Both the position numbers and the translations under genes were made by a program. A stretch of DNA of 37,910 nucleotides, from positions 1-37,910 of the forward strand of contig NZ_CALTTX010000020.1 in assembly GCF_943912325.1 (NCBI RefSeq), in the 5' to 3' direction. Below, piece after piece: positions 15,615-23,401 of the stretch; within the stretch, counting starts at the first letter, position 1, and each line of letters begins with the position of its first letter. Below the pieces are notes generated by a model. That model did not search any database and was not told where the DNA came from. It saw nothing but the letters and a program-made list of their open reading frames with translations. The DNA comes from an uncultured Microbacterium sp. (lineage in GTDB: Bacteria > Actinomycetota > Actinomycetes > Actinomycetales > Microbacteriaceae).

Positions 15615-18600
15615 ATGCGCCGTTACTCCCTGCGCGCCCTCGCCGCAACGTCCGCCCTTTCGCTCGGGCTCACGCTCGCCGTCGCCGGCGCAGCGCCCGC
15701 CTCGTTCGCCGCTATGGTTCCGGCATCCCCCGCCGTTCCGCTGGCTGCCGCGAACACGATCACCGATCCCGGCTCGGGCGCCCTGTCGCTCGCGCCGCTC
15801 GGTTCGTACGAGACCGGCGCGTTCGAGAAGTCAGCCGCCGAGATCGTCGAGGCGTGGGGCGATCGCCTCTTCGTCGTCAACGCCCTCGCGGGCAAGGTCG
15901 ACGTGCTCGACTACCGCAACCCGAAGGCGATCGCGAAGCTGTTCGACATCGCCTCGACGGGCACCGCGAACTCGGTCGCCGTGCGCGCTGACGGCCTCGG
16001 CGTCGTCGCTTTCGAGTCGACGACCAAGACCGACGCCGGGCACCTGCTGTTCTTCGACGCCAACGCGAAAGACGCCGCCTCGGCAACCCTCGGCACCGTC
16101 ACGGTCGGCGCGCTGCCCGACATGGTGACGTTCTCGCCCGACGGGCGCTCGGTGCTCGTCGCGAACGAGGGCGAACCGGCCGCCGACTTCTCGATCGACC
16201 CCGAGGGCTCGGTCGGAGTCGTCGCGGTCCCCGCGGCCGTCGCGGCCCCGAAGCAGAGCGATGTGCGCCTGGCCGACTTCCACGCCTTCGAGCAGGGCGG
16301 CACGCTGACGCTCCCCGCCGACGTGCGCATCTTCGGGCCGCGCCCCCACGGCGATGACCACCCCGTCTCGCGCAACCTCGAGCCCGAATACATCACGGCA
16401 CAGGGCGGCACGGCGTACGTCACGCTGCAAGAGGCCAACGCGGTGGCGGCCGTCGACATCGCGACCGCGCGCGTCACGAGCATCCTTCCCCTCGGTTTCA
16501 AAGACCTCGGCGTCGCCGGCCAGGGAATCGACCCGTCCGACAAAGACGGCAAGGCGAGCATCCGCACCGTCGCGGGGCTCTACGGCATGTACCAGCCCGA
16601 CGGCATCGCGTCGTACCAGGCAGCCGGCACGACCTACCTCGTCACCGCGAACGAGGGCGACTCGCGCGCGTGGGGCAGCTACACCGAAGACGTGCGCGTC
16701 AAGAGCCTCGCGAAAGACGGCTACGGTCCGGTCTGCGCCTCGAGCCCGCTGTCGAAGCTCACGGGCGACAACGACCTCGGGCGCCTCAAGGTCACGCGCG
16801 AGCTCGGCTACAACGCCACGAGCAAGTGCTACGACAAGCTCTACTCCTTCGGCGGCCGCTCGTTCTCGATCTGGACGAGCGACGGCACGCGAGTCTTCGA
16901 CTCGGGCGACGCCTTCGAGCAGCTGACCGCGAAGCTTCCGGGTGTCGTGTTCAACTCCGACCACGCCGCCGTCGCTCTCGATGACCGCAGCGACGACAAG
17001 GGCCCCGAGCCCGAGTCGGTCGTCATCGGCACGCTGTCGGGCCGCACGTACGCTTTCGTCGGCTTCGAGCGGGTCGGCGGAATCGCCGTCTACGACATCA
17101 CGAACCCGAAGGCGCCGACGTACGTCACGTACGTCAACAACCGCGATTTCGCGGTGAAGGATGCCTCGAAGGACGCCTCGCGCCTCTCGGCCGCCGGTGA
17201 CCTCGGGCCCGAGGGCCTGGCCTTCATCCCCGCCGAGGACTCGGCGACGGGCACGCCCCTGCTCGCGGTCGGCAACGAGGTCTCGGGCACGACGACGCTG
17301 TTCCAGATCACCGACCTGCTCGCGCCCAAGACCATCGACATCCTCACGATCAACGACTTCCACGGGCGTCTCGCGGCCGACGCGTCGCGCGACACGGCGG
17401 CAGGAGCGGCCGTGCTCGCCGGCGCCGTCAAGCAGTGGCGCGCGAAGAACCCCGACACGCTGTTCGTCTCGGCAGGCGACAACATCGGCGCATCGACGTT
17501 CGATTCGTTCATCGCGAAAGACAACCCCACGATCGACGCCCTGAAGGCCGCGACCCTCGACCTGAGCGCCGTCGGCAACCACGAGTTCGATCAGGGCTTC
17601 ACCGATCTGACGAAGCGCGTGATCCCGCGCTACGACGCCGGGAACACGACCGGAAAGAGCGACTACGCGCTCGGCGCGAACGTCTACGACGCTTCGGGCA
17701 AGCCCGCGCTCAAGGAGTACACGGTGCGCACGATCGACGGCGTGCGCGTCGCGTTCATCGGCACCGTGACCGAGACGACCCCGCAGAAGGTCACGCCGAC
17801 CGGCATCCAAGGTCTGACATTCGGCAGCCAACTCGAGGCCGCCAACCGCGTCGCCGCCGGGATCACCGAGCGCAAAGAGGCAGACGCGATCGTGCTGCTG
17901 ACGCACGAGGGATTGGATGCTTCGGACTGCGGCCTGCTCACGGGGGACTCGACGTTCGCCAAGCTCGCCCGCGGCGCCTCGCCCGCGATCAACGCGATCG
18001 TCTCGGCCGATTCGCACCAGAAGTACTCGTGCGAAGGCACGATCGACGGCGCGCCCGGCAAGAAGCGTCCCGTGATCCAGGCGTTCCAGTACGGCACGAA
18101 CCTCGGGCACATCCAGCTGTCGGTCGACCGCAAGACCAACACGCTGCTGTCGGCCGCGGGCTCGCTCGTTCCCCTCGTGCAGGGCGGCAAGCTGCTCTAC
18201 CCCGCCGACGCCGACACCGCCGCGATCGTGAAGTCGGCGGTCGACAACGCCGCGACCGAGGGCAACAAGGTCGTCGGTTCGATCACGGCACCGATCACGC
18301 GCGCGGGCAACCCGCCCGGGTCGGACCGCGGCGCCGAGTCGAGCCTGTCGAACCTGCTCGCCGACATGTACGTGTGGGCGACCTCGCGCGCGTCGTACGC
18401 CGGCACGAAGGCGCAGATCGGCATCATGAACCCCGGCGGCGTGCGGGCCGACCTCATTCCCGCCGCCGACGGCACGATCACGTACCGCCAGGTCGCGACC
18501 GTGCAGCCCTTCGCGAACACGCTCGTGACGGTGACCCTGACCGGGGCGCAGCTGCGCCAGGTCCTCGAAGAGCAGTGGCGCGATGGGACCAAGCTGCACC

Positions 18601-19382
18601 TCGGCATCTCGGGCTTCACGTACACGTACCAGCCCACCGCGGCGCAGGGATCGCGGATCACCTCGATCACGTTCCAGGGCGCACCCGTCCGCGACGACCA
18701 GCGCTTCACGGTCGTGACGAACTCGTTCATCGCGGCCGGCGGCGACGGATTCACGACGTTCACGAAGTCGACCGACAAGCGCGACACCGGCCAGGTCGAC
18801 CTGCAGGCGAGCGTCGAGTTCTTCGCGGCGAACACGCCGGTCGCGCCCGCGTCGACCAACCGCACGACGGTGGGCGACGGTGTCGTGACGCCGACGCCGC
18901 AGCCGACGACGCAGCCCACGCTGCCGCCGACGGGTGGCGAGCCCGCCGCGCCCACGACGCCGCCCGCGGCCGTCGCGGCGAACGCGCTGACCTCGACGTA
19001 CCAGGCGCTGCGCGGAGCGATTACGCCGAGCACGACGACGCCGACGGCGGGCGCCGAGGTGCGCATCTTCGTCGGCGCCGACCGCGCCGGCACGTGGGTG
19101 CACGTCTACGCGTACTCGACGCCGCGCTCGCTCGGCTGGCACCAGGTCGACAGCGCGGGCTTCGTCACCGTGACGATCCCCGCGGATCTCGCCGGCACGC
19201 ACCGTCTGGTGGTTCAGGATGCCTCGGGGGCGCTCATCGGCTGGCAGCAGGTCACGGTGCGCGCGCTCGCCGCAACCGGCGGGGTATCGCCCGCGCCGTG
19301 GGCGGCCGCGGGGGCGTTGCTGTTGCTCGCGGGCGGGGCGCTCGTCGCCACGCGGCGACGAGGGCGCGGCGCGCAGGTCTGA
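15615..19382 (+). CDS. Secreted propeller / 5'-nucleotidase with wall-sorting signal
   Basis: 1255 aa multi-domain exoenzyme. Residues 1-32 are a signal peptide (RRYSLRALA, hydrophobic core, A-x-A). Residues about 55-570 form a choice-of-anchor I type beta-propeller (LVANEGEP, LVTANEGDSRAW, GPEGLAFIP). Residues 574-850 are the UshA-like metallophosphatase: NDFHG (580-584), SAGDN (619-623), GNHEFDQG (654-661), THEG (763-766), SADSH (797-801) supply the metal ligands. The 5'-nucleotidase C-terminal domain follows to about 1075 (GGVRADL, ADGTITYRQVATVQPF). A Pro/Thr linker contains LPPTG (1103-1107), then a small beta domain, and the end is LAATG (1218-1222), a membrane helix and RRRGRG, a class E-type sorting signal. 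It should release phosphate from extracellular nucleotides. The start follows AAGGA; longer in-frame starts would mask the signal peptide. Confidence 0.9.
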   Translation: MRRYSLRALAATSALSLGLTLAVAGAAPASFAAMVPASPAVPLAAANTITDPGSGALSLAPLGSYETGAFEKSAAEIVEAWGDRLFVVNALAGKVDVLDYRNPKAIAKLFDIASTGTANSVAVRADGLGVVAFESTTKTDAGHLLFFDANAKDAASATLGTVTVGALPDMVTFSPDGRSVLVANEGEPAADFSIDPEGSVGVVAVPAAVAAPKQSDVRLADFHAFEQGGTLTLPADVRIFGPRPHGDDHPVSRNLEPEYITAQGGTAYVTLQEANAVAAVDIATARVTSILPLGFKDLGVAGQGIDPSDKDGKASIRTVAGLYGMYQPDGIASYQAAGTTYLVTANEGDSRAWGSYTEDVRVKSLAKDGYGPVCASSPLSKLTGDNDLGRLKVTRELGYNATSKCYDKLYSFGGRSFSIWTSDGTRVFDSGDAFEQLTAKLPGVVFNSDHAAVALDDRSDDKGPEPESVVIGTLSGRTYAFVGFERVGGIAVYDITNPKAPTYVTYVNNRDFAVKDASKDASRLSAAGDLGPEGLAFIPAEDSATGTPLLAVGNEVSGTTTLFQITDLLAPKTIDILTINDFHGRLAADASRDTAAGAAVLAGAVKQWRAKNPDTLFVSAGDNIGASTFDSFIAKDNPTIDALKAATLDLSAVGNHEFDQGFTDLTKRVIPRYDAGNTTGKSDYALGANVYDASGKPALKEYTVRTIDGVRVAFIGTVTETTPQKVTPTGIQGLTFGSQLEAANRVAAGITERKEADAIVLLTHEGLDASDCGLLTGDSTFAKLARGASPAINAIVSADSHQKYSCEGTIDGAPGKKRPVIQAFQYGTNLGHIQLSVDRKTNTLLSAAGSLVPLVQGGKLLYPADADTAAIVKSAVDNAATEGNKVVGSITAPITRAGNPPGSDRGAESSLSNLLADMYVWATSRASYAGTKAQIGIMNPGGVRADLIPAADGTITYRQVATVQPFANTLVTVTLTGAQLRQVLEEQWRDGTKLHLGISGFTYTYQPTAAQGSRITSITFQGAPVRDDQRFTVVTNSFIAAGGDGFTTFTKSTDKRDTGQVDLQASVEFFAANTPVAPASTNRTTVGDGVVTPTPQPTTQPTLPPTGGEPAAPTTPPAAVAANALTSTYQALRGAITPSTTTPTAGAEVRIFVGADRAGTWVHVYAYSTPRSLGWHQVDSAGFVTVTIPADLAGTHRLVVQDASGALIGWQQVTVRALAATGGVSPAPWAAAGALLLLAGGALVATRRRGRGAQV

Positions 19383-19394
19383 CGCTTCGGCGTG

Positions 19395-19430
19395 AAGAGA
19401 CCGGGTGGCCTGAGGGCCACCCGGTCTCTT
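19395..19430. terminator. Strong two-way terminator hairpin
   Basis: A perfect 16-bp stem (AAGAGACCGGGTGGCC and its complement) with loop TGAG, 12 bp after the nucleotidase stop and 24 bp before the stop of the convergent LLM gene. No clear T-tract on either side. Confidence 0.85.
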
Positions 19431-19454
19431 CCTCGTGGATCCTGGTGGCCGCGC

Positions 19455-20255
19455 TCAGCCGTTGTGCGCGTCGCGCCAGGCGATCCAGCGCGCGAGGGTG
19501 TCGAAGTCGTACTCGGGGCCCGTCAGGCCGACCGTGAATAGGCGCGCGCCGGCGGCGTAGAGCGCTTCGGCGTCGCTCTCGTCACGACCGCGAAGCTCGT
19601 TCGAGATCTCGATTTCGGAGACGTCGCGCCCGACGGCATCCGCGTGTCCCTGCAAAACACCCAGCAGGCGCGTGAGCTCTTCGGGGGCGACGAAGCTGTG
19701 CCAGATGTCGGCGTGCTCGGCGACGAGGCGCAGGGTCTTCTGCTCGCCCTTTCCGCCGATCAGCACCGGGATCTTGCGCAGCGGCTGGGGGTTGAGCACC
19801 TCCCAGCGGTCGCGGATCACGGGCAGGTCGCGCGCGAGCGCGTTCAGGCGCGAGCCGACCGTGCCGAAGTCGTAGCCGTACTCGTCGTAGTCACGCTCGA
19901 ACCAGCCCGAACCGGTGCCGAAGATGAAGCGGCCTCCCGAAATGTGGTCGATCGTGCGGGCCATATCGGCCTGCAGGTTGGGGTTGCGGTACGAATTGCA
20001 GTTGACGAGGGCGCCGATCTCGACGCGCTCGGTCTGCTCGGCCCACGCCGCGAGGATCGTCCACGACTCGAAGTGCAGCCCGTCGGGGTCGCCCGAGAGC
20101 GGGTAGAAGTGGTCCCAGTTCATGAGCAGGTCGACGCCGAGGTCTTCGGCGCGGGCCGCCGCATCGCGGATCTGGGGATAGAGGGCGTGCTGCGGGGCAA
20201 GTTGCACCCCGATACGGACAGGTCGGTCATCGGGGCGGAAGGCGTCAGCGCTCAT
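19455..20255 (-). CDS. LLM-class F420-dependent oxidoreductase
   Basis: 266 aa luciferase-like monooxygenase-fold protein. RIGVQLAPQHA, DLLMNWDHFYPL, RVEIGALVNCNSYRNPNLQADMARTIDHIS and GRFIFGTGSGW are typical of the F420-dependent subgroup in actinobacteria; the cofactor is therefore probably F420 rather than FMN, and the substrate is unknown. ATG 20255 is preferred over GTG 20264, since TAGGGT ends 7 nt before it and would give a leaderless message. The gene stands alone, convergent with the nucleotidase. Confidence 0.88.
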   Translation of the reverse strand: MSADAFRPDDRPVRIGVQLAPQHALYPQIRDAAARAEDLGVDLLMNWDHFYPLSGDPDGLHFESWTILAAWAEQTERVEIGALVNCNSYRNPNLQADMARTIDHISGGRFIFGTGSGWFERDYDEYGYDFGTVGSRLNALARDLPVIRDRWEVLNPQPLRKIPVLIGGKGEQKTLRLVAEHADIWHSFVAPEELTRLLGVLQGHADAVGRDVSEIEISNELRGRDESDAEALYAAGARLFTVGLTGPEYDFDTLARWIAWRDAHNG

Positions 20256-20303
20256 GAGCGACACCCTACGCCCCGCGGGTTATGCGGCGGCGCGTGGAAC
20301 ACT

Positions 20304-20344
20304 AAGGCCCCGACTCCGCGTTATTTCCGGGGAGTCGGGGCCTT
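20304..20344. terminator. Hairpin, probable original terminator of tRNA-Ser
   Basis: A perfect 14-bp stem (AAGGCCCCGACTCC and its complement) around a 13-nt loop. It sits just outside the left border of the island, right after the displaced tRNA-Ser 3' end, and has the position expected of the tRNA terminator before insertion. Confidence 0.7.
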
Positions 20345-20349
20345 CGTGG

Positions 20350-20378
20350 TGGCGGTGACGGTGGGATTCGAACCCACG
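20350..20378. repeat. Left attachment site (tRNA-Ser 3' end copy)
   Basis: Twenty-nine bases matching the tRNA-Ser 3' end at 23402-23430 except position 20369 (C here, T there). On the leftward strand it reads GTGGGTTCGAATCCCAC, then CGTCACC, G and CCA. No D-arm or anticodon arm follows, so it is not a working tRNA. Confidence 0.8.
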
Positions 20379-20840
20379 CATTGCGAGCACCATCGCCATC
20401 ACATGCATGCAGTTCCCGCATAATCACGCGGTTCGACATCACTCGCGGGTCTACTCGCGTCACTTCATCTGCGTTCGCCTTTACCCACGCGCGTACCCGC
20501 GCGAGGTACCTCGATGAGACCCCGCGAGATCGGGTCGGCGGGTTAGTGGACCTCGACTTCAAGACCTGCGTGGCGGTCCTGCTCGGTCAGCCCCGAGCGA
20601 CGCAAAGTCCCATGTTGACCCATCAACTCCGATGGCGCCTTCCCGCAGAGTACTGATGGCTCGTCAGGATCCCCTTACGGGACATCTCTTCCGACCGTGC
20701 CCGCTCTCAGCGGGGAAGCCAATGGCTGGAACCGGAACGCGGTTGACACGCATGCGGCCAGGAGCGGAACCTGCGAGCCGAGCTCCTCCGTGCACCCAGA
20801 TCACCAGTGGCGATATGCCGCTGGGTTTCGGCATCACTTC
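20379..20840. other. 462-bp stretch without a convincing gene
   Basis: Frames here are short, Arg/Ser-rich and run across the attachment site or the HTH gene. A leftward 86-codon frame (20302-20562) has an ordinary-looking middle (SSRYLARVRAWVKANADEV) but its end is made of tRNA and terminator sequence. This may be the decayed site of a lost integrase, which cannot be shown. Confidence 0.4.
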
Positions 20841-20856
20841 GTCAACTAGCATTGAC
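20841..20856. promoter_or_regulatory. Operator copy 1, GTCAA-N6-TTGAC, on the HTH gene promoter
   Basis: GTCAACTAGCATTGAC is a perfect 5-bp inverted repeat with a 6-nt centre. The centre holds the TAGCAT -10 box of the HTH gene, which begins 2 nt after the operator. A protein bound here would shut off the gene. Confidence 0.7.
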
Positions 20857-20858
20857 GC

Positions 20859-21080
20859 ATGGAAGTCGACATCGAGAGATGGAAGACGCTGGTCGATTCG
20901 ATGCCTGACAAGGGTCCAGCGGAGGCATTGCAGATCGTGACCGAGCTTCGCCGCGAGATCGAGCGCGGTGAGGCCGTCTACGTCCGACGCGCCCGGCAAG
21001 CCGGGCTGTCTTGGGAAGCGATCGCGCTGAGCCTCGGCGTGACCAAGCAAGCGGCGCACCGGAAGTACGGAAAGCGATAG
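20859..21080 (+). CDS. Small helix-turn-helix protein of the island
   Basis: 73 aa, predicted cytoplasmic and DNA-binding. Residues 1-40 are helical and charged (IERWKTLVDSM, ALQIVTELRREIERGEA). Residues 42-70 form a clear HTH: RRARQAGLSWEAIALSLGVTKQAAHRKYG, i.e. helix, GLSWEAIA, turn, GVTKQAAHRKY recognition helix, as in many small actinobacterial regulators and sigma-4-like domains. There is no Shine-Dalgarno site; TAGCAT ends 6 nt before the ATG, so it is probably leaderless. An inverted repeat overlies that box, and two more copies flank the promoter of the next gene. Inference: it represses itself and the hydrolase gene. Confidence 0.8.
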   Translation: MEVDIERWKTLVDSMPDKGPAEALQIVTELRREIERGEAVYVRRARQAGLSWEAIALSLGVTKQAAHRKYGKR

Positions 21081-21215
21081 GGATCCCATGGTCGCATTCC
21101 GGTCGCATTGACGGCACCGAACAGCCACCGACCAGCCTTCAGGGGTGCGCGGCGAGGACGGCCGCGAACCGGGGTGGGCGTCGCAGCGCGTGTCGAGACA
21201 GGGGGGGCGAACGTC

Positions 21216-21231
21216 GTCAATATACGTTGAC
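21216..21231. promoter_or_regulatory. Operator copy 2, GTCAA-N6-TTGAC
   Basis: GTCAATATACGTTGAC has the same arms as copy 1. Its right arm provides the TTGACC -35 box of the hydrolase promoter. Confidence 0.7.
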
Positions 21232-21256
21232 CAGGCGAGTCGTTGTCAACTATTCT
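21227..21256 (+). promoter_or_regulatory. Promoter of the island hydrolase gene
   Basis: -35 TTGACC (21227-21232), 18-bp spacer, -10 TATTCT (21251-21256). Both boxes are embedded in operator copies 2 and 3. Transcription would begin near 21263, after the first in-frame TTG at 21243, which excludes that codon as a start. Confidence 0.6.
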
Positions 21257-21260
21257 TGAC
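21245..21260. promoter_or_regulatory. Operator copy 3, GTCAA-N6-TTGAC
   Basis: GTCAACTATTCTTGAC, 29 bp centre-to-centre from copy 2. Its centre holds the -10 box TATTCT, the same geometry as in copy 1. Confidence 0.7.
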
Positions 21261-21335
21261 GAGCAAGCATACGAGTGCGTCGGTGTCCGACTGGGGCTTC
21301 GGATCGAGGCTGCTGGCGCCGAAGGAAGGACTGCC

Positions 21336-22319
21336 TTGGGAAGCACATGGGGTGGGGACACTCAACTCATTCGCACGGTGAGCCGCACCTTCCGTCCGGA
21401 ACGACCAGCAGCAGTTGCGGCGGTCACTCGGGAGGGGGACGGCACTGCGACAGCAGGAGCGAGCGGCGATGAGACGTTCGAGATCGGGTCGATCTCGAAG
21501 GCCATCACCGGCATGTTGTATCGAGACGCGGCGGAGCGTGGCGTCGTCTCACCGACGACCACCCTTCGGGAGTTGCTTCCCCTCGACGATCACGGGCAGG
21601 TCGGGTCAGTGACCCTCCACTCACTTGCCATCCACCGATCCGGGCTCCCCGGCTTGCCGCCAGGGATGCGCCCCCTGAGCAGAAACGTCAGGTTCCTGCT
21701 CAGGGGCGAGAATCCCTACGGCGACTCGCTCGCAGAACTTCTCGACCAGACGCGGAACGTGCCGGTCGGCGCTCCCCGCGCCCGCTACTCGAACCTCGGC
21801 TTCCAACTACTCGGACATGCCGTCGCGGCAGCGGAAGGCCGCACCTTCGCCCAGCTCCTCCACGACAGCATGGGAGTCGAATTCTCGGCTCCGAGTCGCG
21901 AATCGGACCTTCGGGCCTCGGATGTGATCGGCCACGGTCGATGGGGACGACCCGCAGCCGCGTGGATCGGTGAAGCAGTGGCGCCCGCCGGCGGCATCCG
22001 CGCCTCGGTCGTCACAATGCGCGACTTCCTGCGATCCGTGATCGATGGAACCGCGCCGGGGCTCTCCGCATTGGAACCGACCTCGGACTTCACCCCCCAG
22101 GTCGGGATTGGCGCGGGCTGGATCACGGTCAGCCACCGCGGGCGACCGATCACCTGGCACAACGGCAGCACCGGAGGATTCAGCAGCTGGATCGGCGTCG
22201 ATCGTGCAGCCGGCGTCGGGCTGGCCGTTCTGTCGGCACGTCACAGCCCAGTCGACCGGCAGGGCTTCCGACTGCTGACGGAGCTCACGACAGGAACGAA
22301 CCCGAACGAAGGGAGGTAG
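21336..22319 (+). CDS. Serine hydrolase, beta-lactamase / penicillin-binding fold
   Basis: 327 aa from TTG 21336, which is preceded by a strong GAAGGAAGGA site 5 nt away and lies downstream of the promoter; GTG 21378 is a weaker alternative. Catalytic motifs of the class C beta-lactamase / D,D-peptidase family are intact: S52-x-x-K55 (GSISKAITG), Y151-S-N (RYSNLGFQLLG) and H275-N-G (WHNGSTGGFSSW). The core LHSLAIHRSGLPGLPPG is also typical. No signal peptide or membrane helix is visible, which is odd for a wall-acting enzyme and favours an intracellular esterase or peptidase role. The promoter carries two copies of the island operator. Substrate unknown. Confidence 0.85.
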   Translation: MGSTWGGDTQLIRTVSRTFRPERPAAVAAVTREGDGTATAGASGDETFEIGSISKAITGMLYRDAAERGVVSPTTTLRELLPLDDHGQVGSVTLHSLAIHRSGLPGLPPGMRPLSRNVRFLLRGENPYGDSLAELLDQTRNVPVGAPRARYSNLGFQLLGHAVAAAEGRTFAQLLHDSMGVEFSAPSRESDLRASDVIGHGRWGRPAAAWIGEAVAPAGGIRASVVTMRDFLRSVIDGTAPGLSALEPTSDFTPQVGIGAGWITVSHRGRPITWHNGSTGGFSSWIGVDRAAGVGLAVLSARHSPVDRQGFRLLTELTTGTNPNEGR

Positions 22320-22614
22320 CGGCCGACGCCCCTGCGGCTCTGGCAGGCTGAATGACCCCGAACGGTGGACGTCCATCGACCCGAGGGCGCTCGAGCACGC
22401 GGGAGTGCCCCGCTGGACGATCCTTAGCGCTTGGGCTGACGCTCTTACGCACGAAGCTGATCTGCACTGGCGAGAGGGGGTCCCATCGACTGTTCTTCGG
22501 ATGCCCCGGGAAAGCCTTGCGGAGGGCGGCGCGAACGGCTCGCCCCTCGTCGTCATACCCGAGTTCGCGCATGAGGTCCTTCACCGTCACGACATCATCC
22601 ATGGTGGTGAGCAT
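22285..22614 (-). CDS. Small hypothetical protein, possible DNA-binding domain
   Basis: Up to 109 aa from ATG 22614 (AAGG 10 nt upstream) or 105 aa from ATG 22602. Residues 5-60 look like a real domain: VTVKDLMRELGYDDEGRAVRAALRKAFP, then KNSRWDPLSPVQISFVR, recalling small actinobacterial domains where a helix-turn-helix is followed by RW-x-L-TPEQ. The last 40 residues are low in character. Its 3' end overlaps the end of the hydrolase gene by 35 bp, in convergent orientation. Function unknown. Confidence 0.5.
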   Translation of the reverse strand: MLTTMDDVVTVKDLMRELGYDDEGRAVRAALRKAFPGHPKNSRWDPLSPVQISFVRKSVSPSAKDRPAGHSRVLERPRVDGRPPFGVIQPARAAGASAATSLRSGSFLS

Positions 22615-22755
22615 ACGGCGGCAACCTTGCTTGAGTTGAGGTGCGATGAGCGGCGTCGCTGGGTCGCCTTTTCTTGCAGTGTTCGCATGCGGATCGACCG
22701 CGAACGCGTACGTCCCTCATCTGCGATGCGCGAACGCAATTCAACTTCGGCAGTG

Positions 22756-22929
22756 TCAGCCGCCAAATGGCCGGTCCCACCAGCCGGGCTGACGATCCGA
22801 TTGGCGGCGGCGGTCTTCGGCCAGCGCCGACAAGATTGCCGCGCGTGCGACCCAGAACGTGAGGAGGAGACCAACTCCGACCACGACCGCGTAGCCTAGA
22901 ACCCAGCCGAAGATGTACGCAGCATCCAT
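22756..22929 (-). CDS. Small single-pass membrane protein
   Basis: 57 aa from ATG 22929. One membrane helix (residues 5-29, IFGWVLGYAVVVGVGLLLTF and onward) is followed by a charged tail (EDRRRQSDRQPGWWDRPFGG). TACACT ends 7 nt before the ATG, so the message is probably leaderless; no Shine-Dalgarno site is seen. Not recognised. It may be co-transcribed with the small gene downstream at 22614. Confidence 0.5.
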   Translation of the reverse strand: MDAAYIFGWVLGYAVVVGVGLLLTFWVARAAILSALAEDRRRQSDRQPGWWDRPFGG

Positions 22930-23323
22930 GATGTGGAGTGTATCGACCGGGACACCAGGCAAACGTCATCTTCGGGTCGCGGCTCGTTGGGTGGGCTCCA
23001 CCGATGCCCGATAGCGGGTGGTGAGTCGTGCGCCAGCGAGCGCGACCACATCCTTTGCACCGGCGGAACGGATGCCCGCTCGATTAGGCCGCCCGAGGTG
23101 ATGCCCGTTTGAGGTGCGCCAACCGGGTTGCGGCCCTGCATCCGCTGTCGGCGCGTGGCAGCAGCAGCCGCAAACTTGGGAGCGCCGACCGAGTGCACCC
23201 GAATCACTTACCGTGGGCCACACTCCCACCGCAGGAACGGTCTGCCGGCCGGAGGAAAACCCAGTTCAAGCACCGAAACGCGCGAAGTCCATTCCGCGCC
23301 AACGGCTCTCTGAGAGCGCGAAT
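22930..23323. other. 394-bp stretch without a convincing gene
   Basis: Only overlapping short frames with unbiased composition are present on both strands. I see no conserved motif and no RNA structure. Confidence 0.45.
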
Positions 23324-23353
23324 GGGTAAGAAACCTGTACCCATTTCTTACCC
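23324..23353. repeat. Inverted repeat GGGTAAGAAA-N10-TTTCTTACCC
   Basis: Perfect 10-bp arms around CCTGTACCCA. A second pairing, ATGGGT (23323-23328) with ACCCAT (23339-23344), competes with it. It lies near the right border of the island, before the terminator. Role unknown: operator, recombination accessory site or RNA switch. Confidence 0.6.
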
Positions 23354-23362
23354 GAAACGCCA

Positions 23363-23400
23363 ATCAGCGCCCCCCGAAAGGAGCGCTGATCTGGTTTTTT
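23363..23400. terminator. Rho-independent terminator at the right island border
   Basis: ATCAGCGC (23363-23370) pairs with GCGCTGAT (23383-23390), followed on the rightward strand by CTGG and six T. On the other strand it lies 11 bp beyond the tRNA-Ser 3' end and can end that transcript too. Confidence 0.75.
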
Positions 23401-23401
23401 C

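Noticed and set aside
15831..19202. 1123-codon leftward frame opposite the nucleotidase gene
   Set aside because: Antisense of a clear multi-domain secreted protein; composition is Arg/Val/Gly-rich without motifs.
20350..20440. Second tRNA gene at the left repeat
   Set aside because: Only the T-arm and acceptor 3' strand are present; no D-arm, anticodon arm or 5' acceptor strand can be found.
20302..20562. 86-codon leftward frame across the left attachment site
   Set aside because: Its end consists of tRNA and terminator sequence; at most a remnant of a lost gene, with no recombinase motif.
22405..22899. 164-codon rightward frame in the island
   Set aside because: Opposite the two small leftward genes, which have better composition and a promoter box; no ribosome site or motif.
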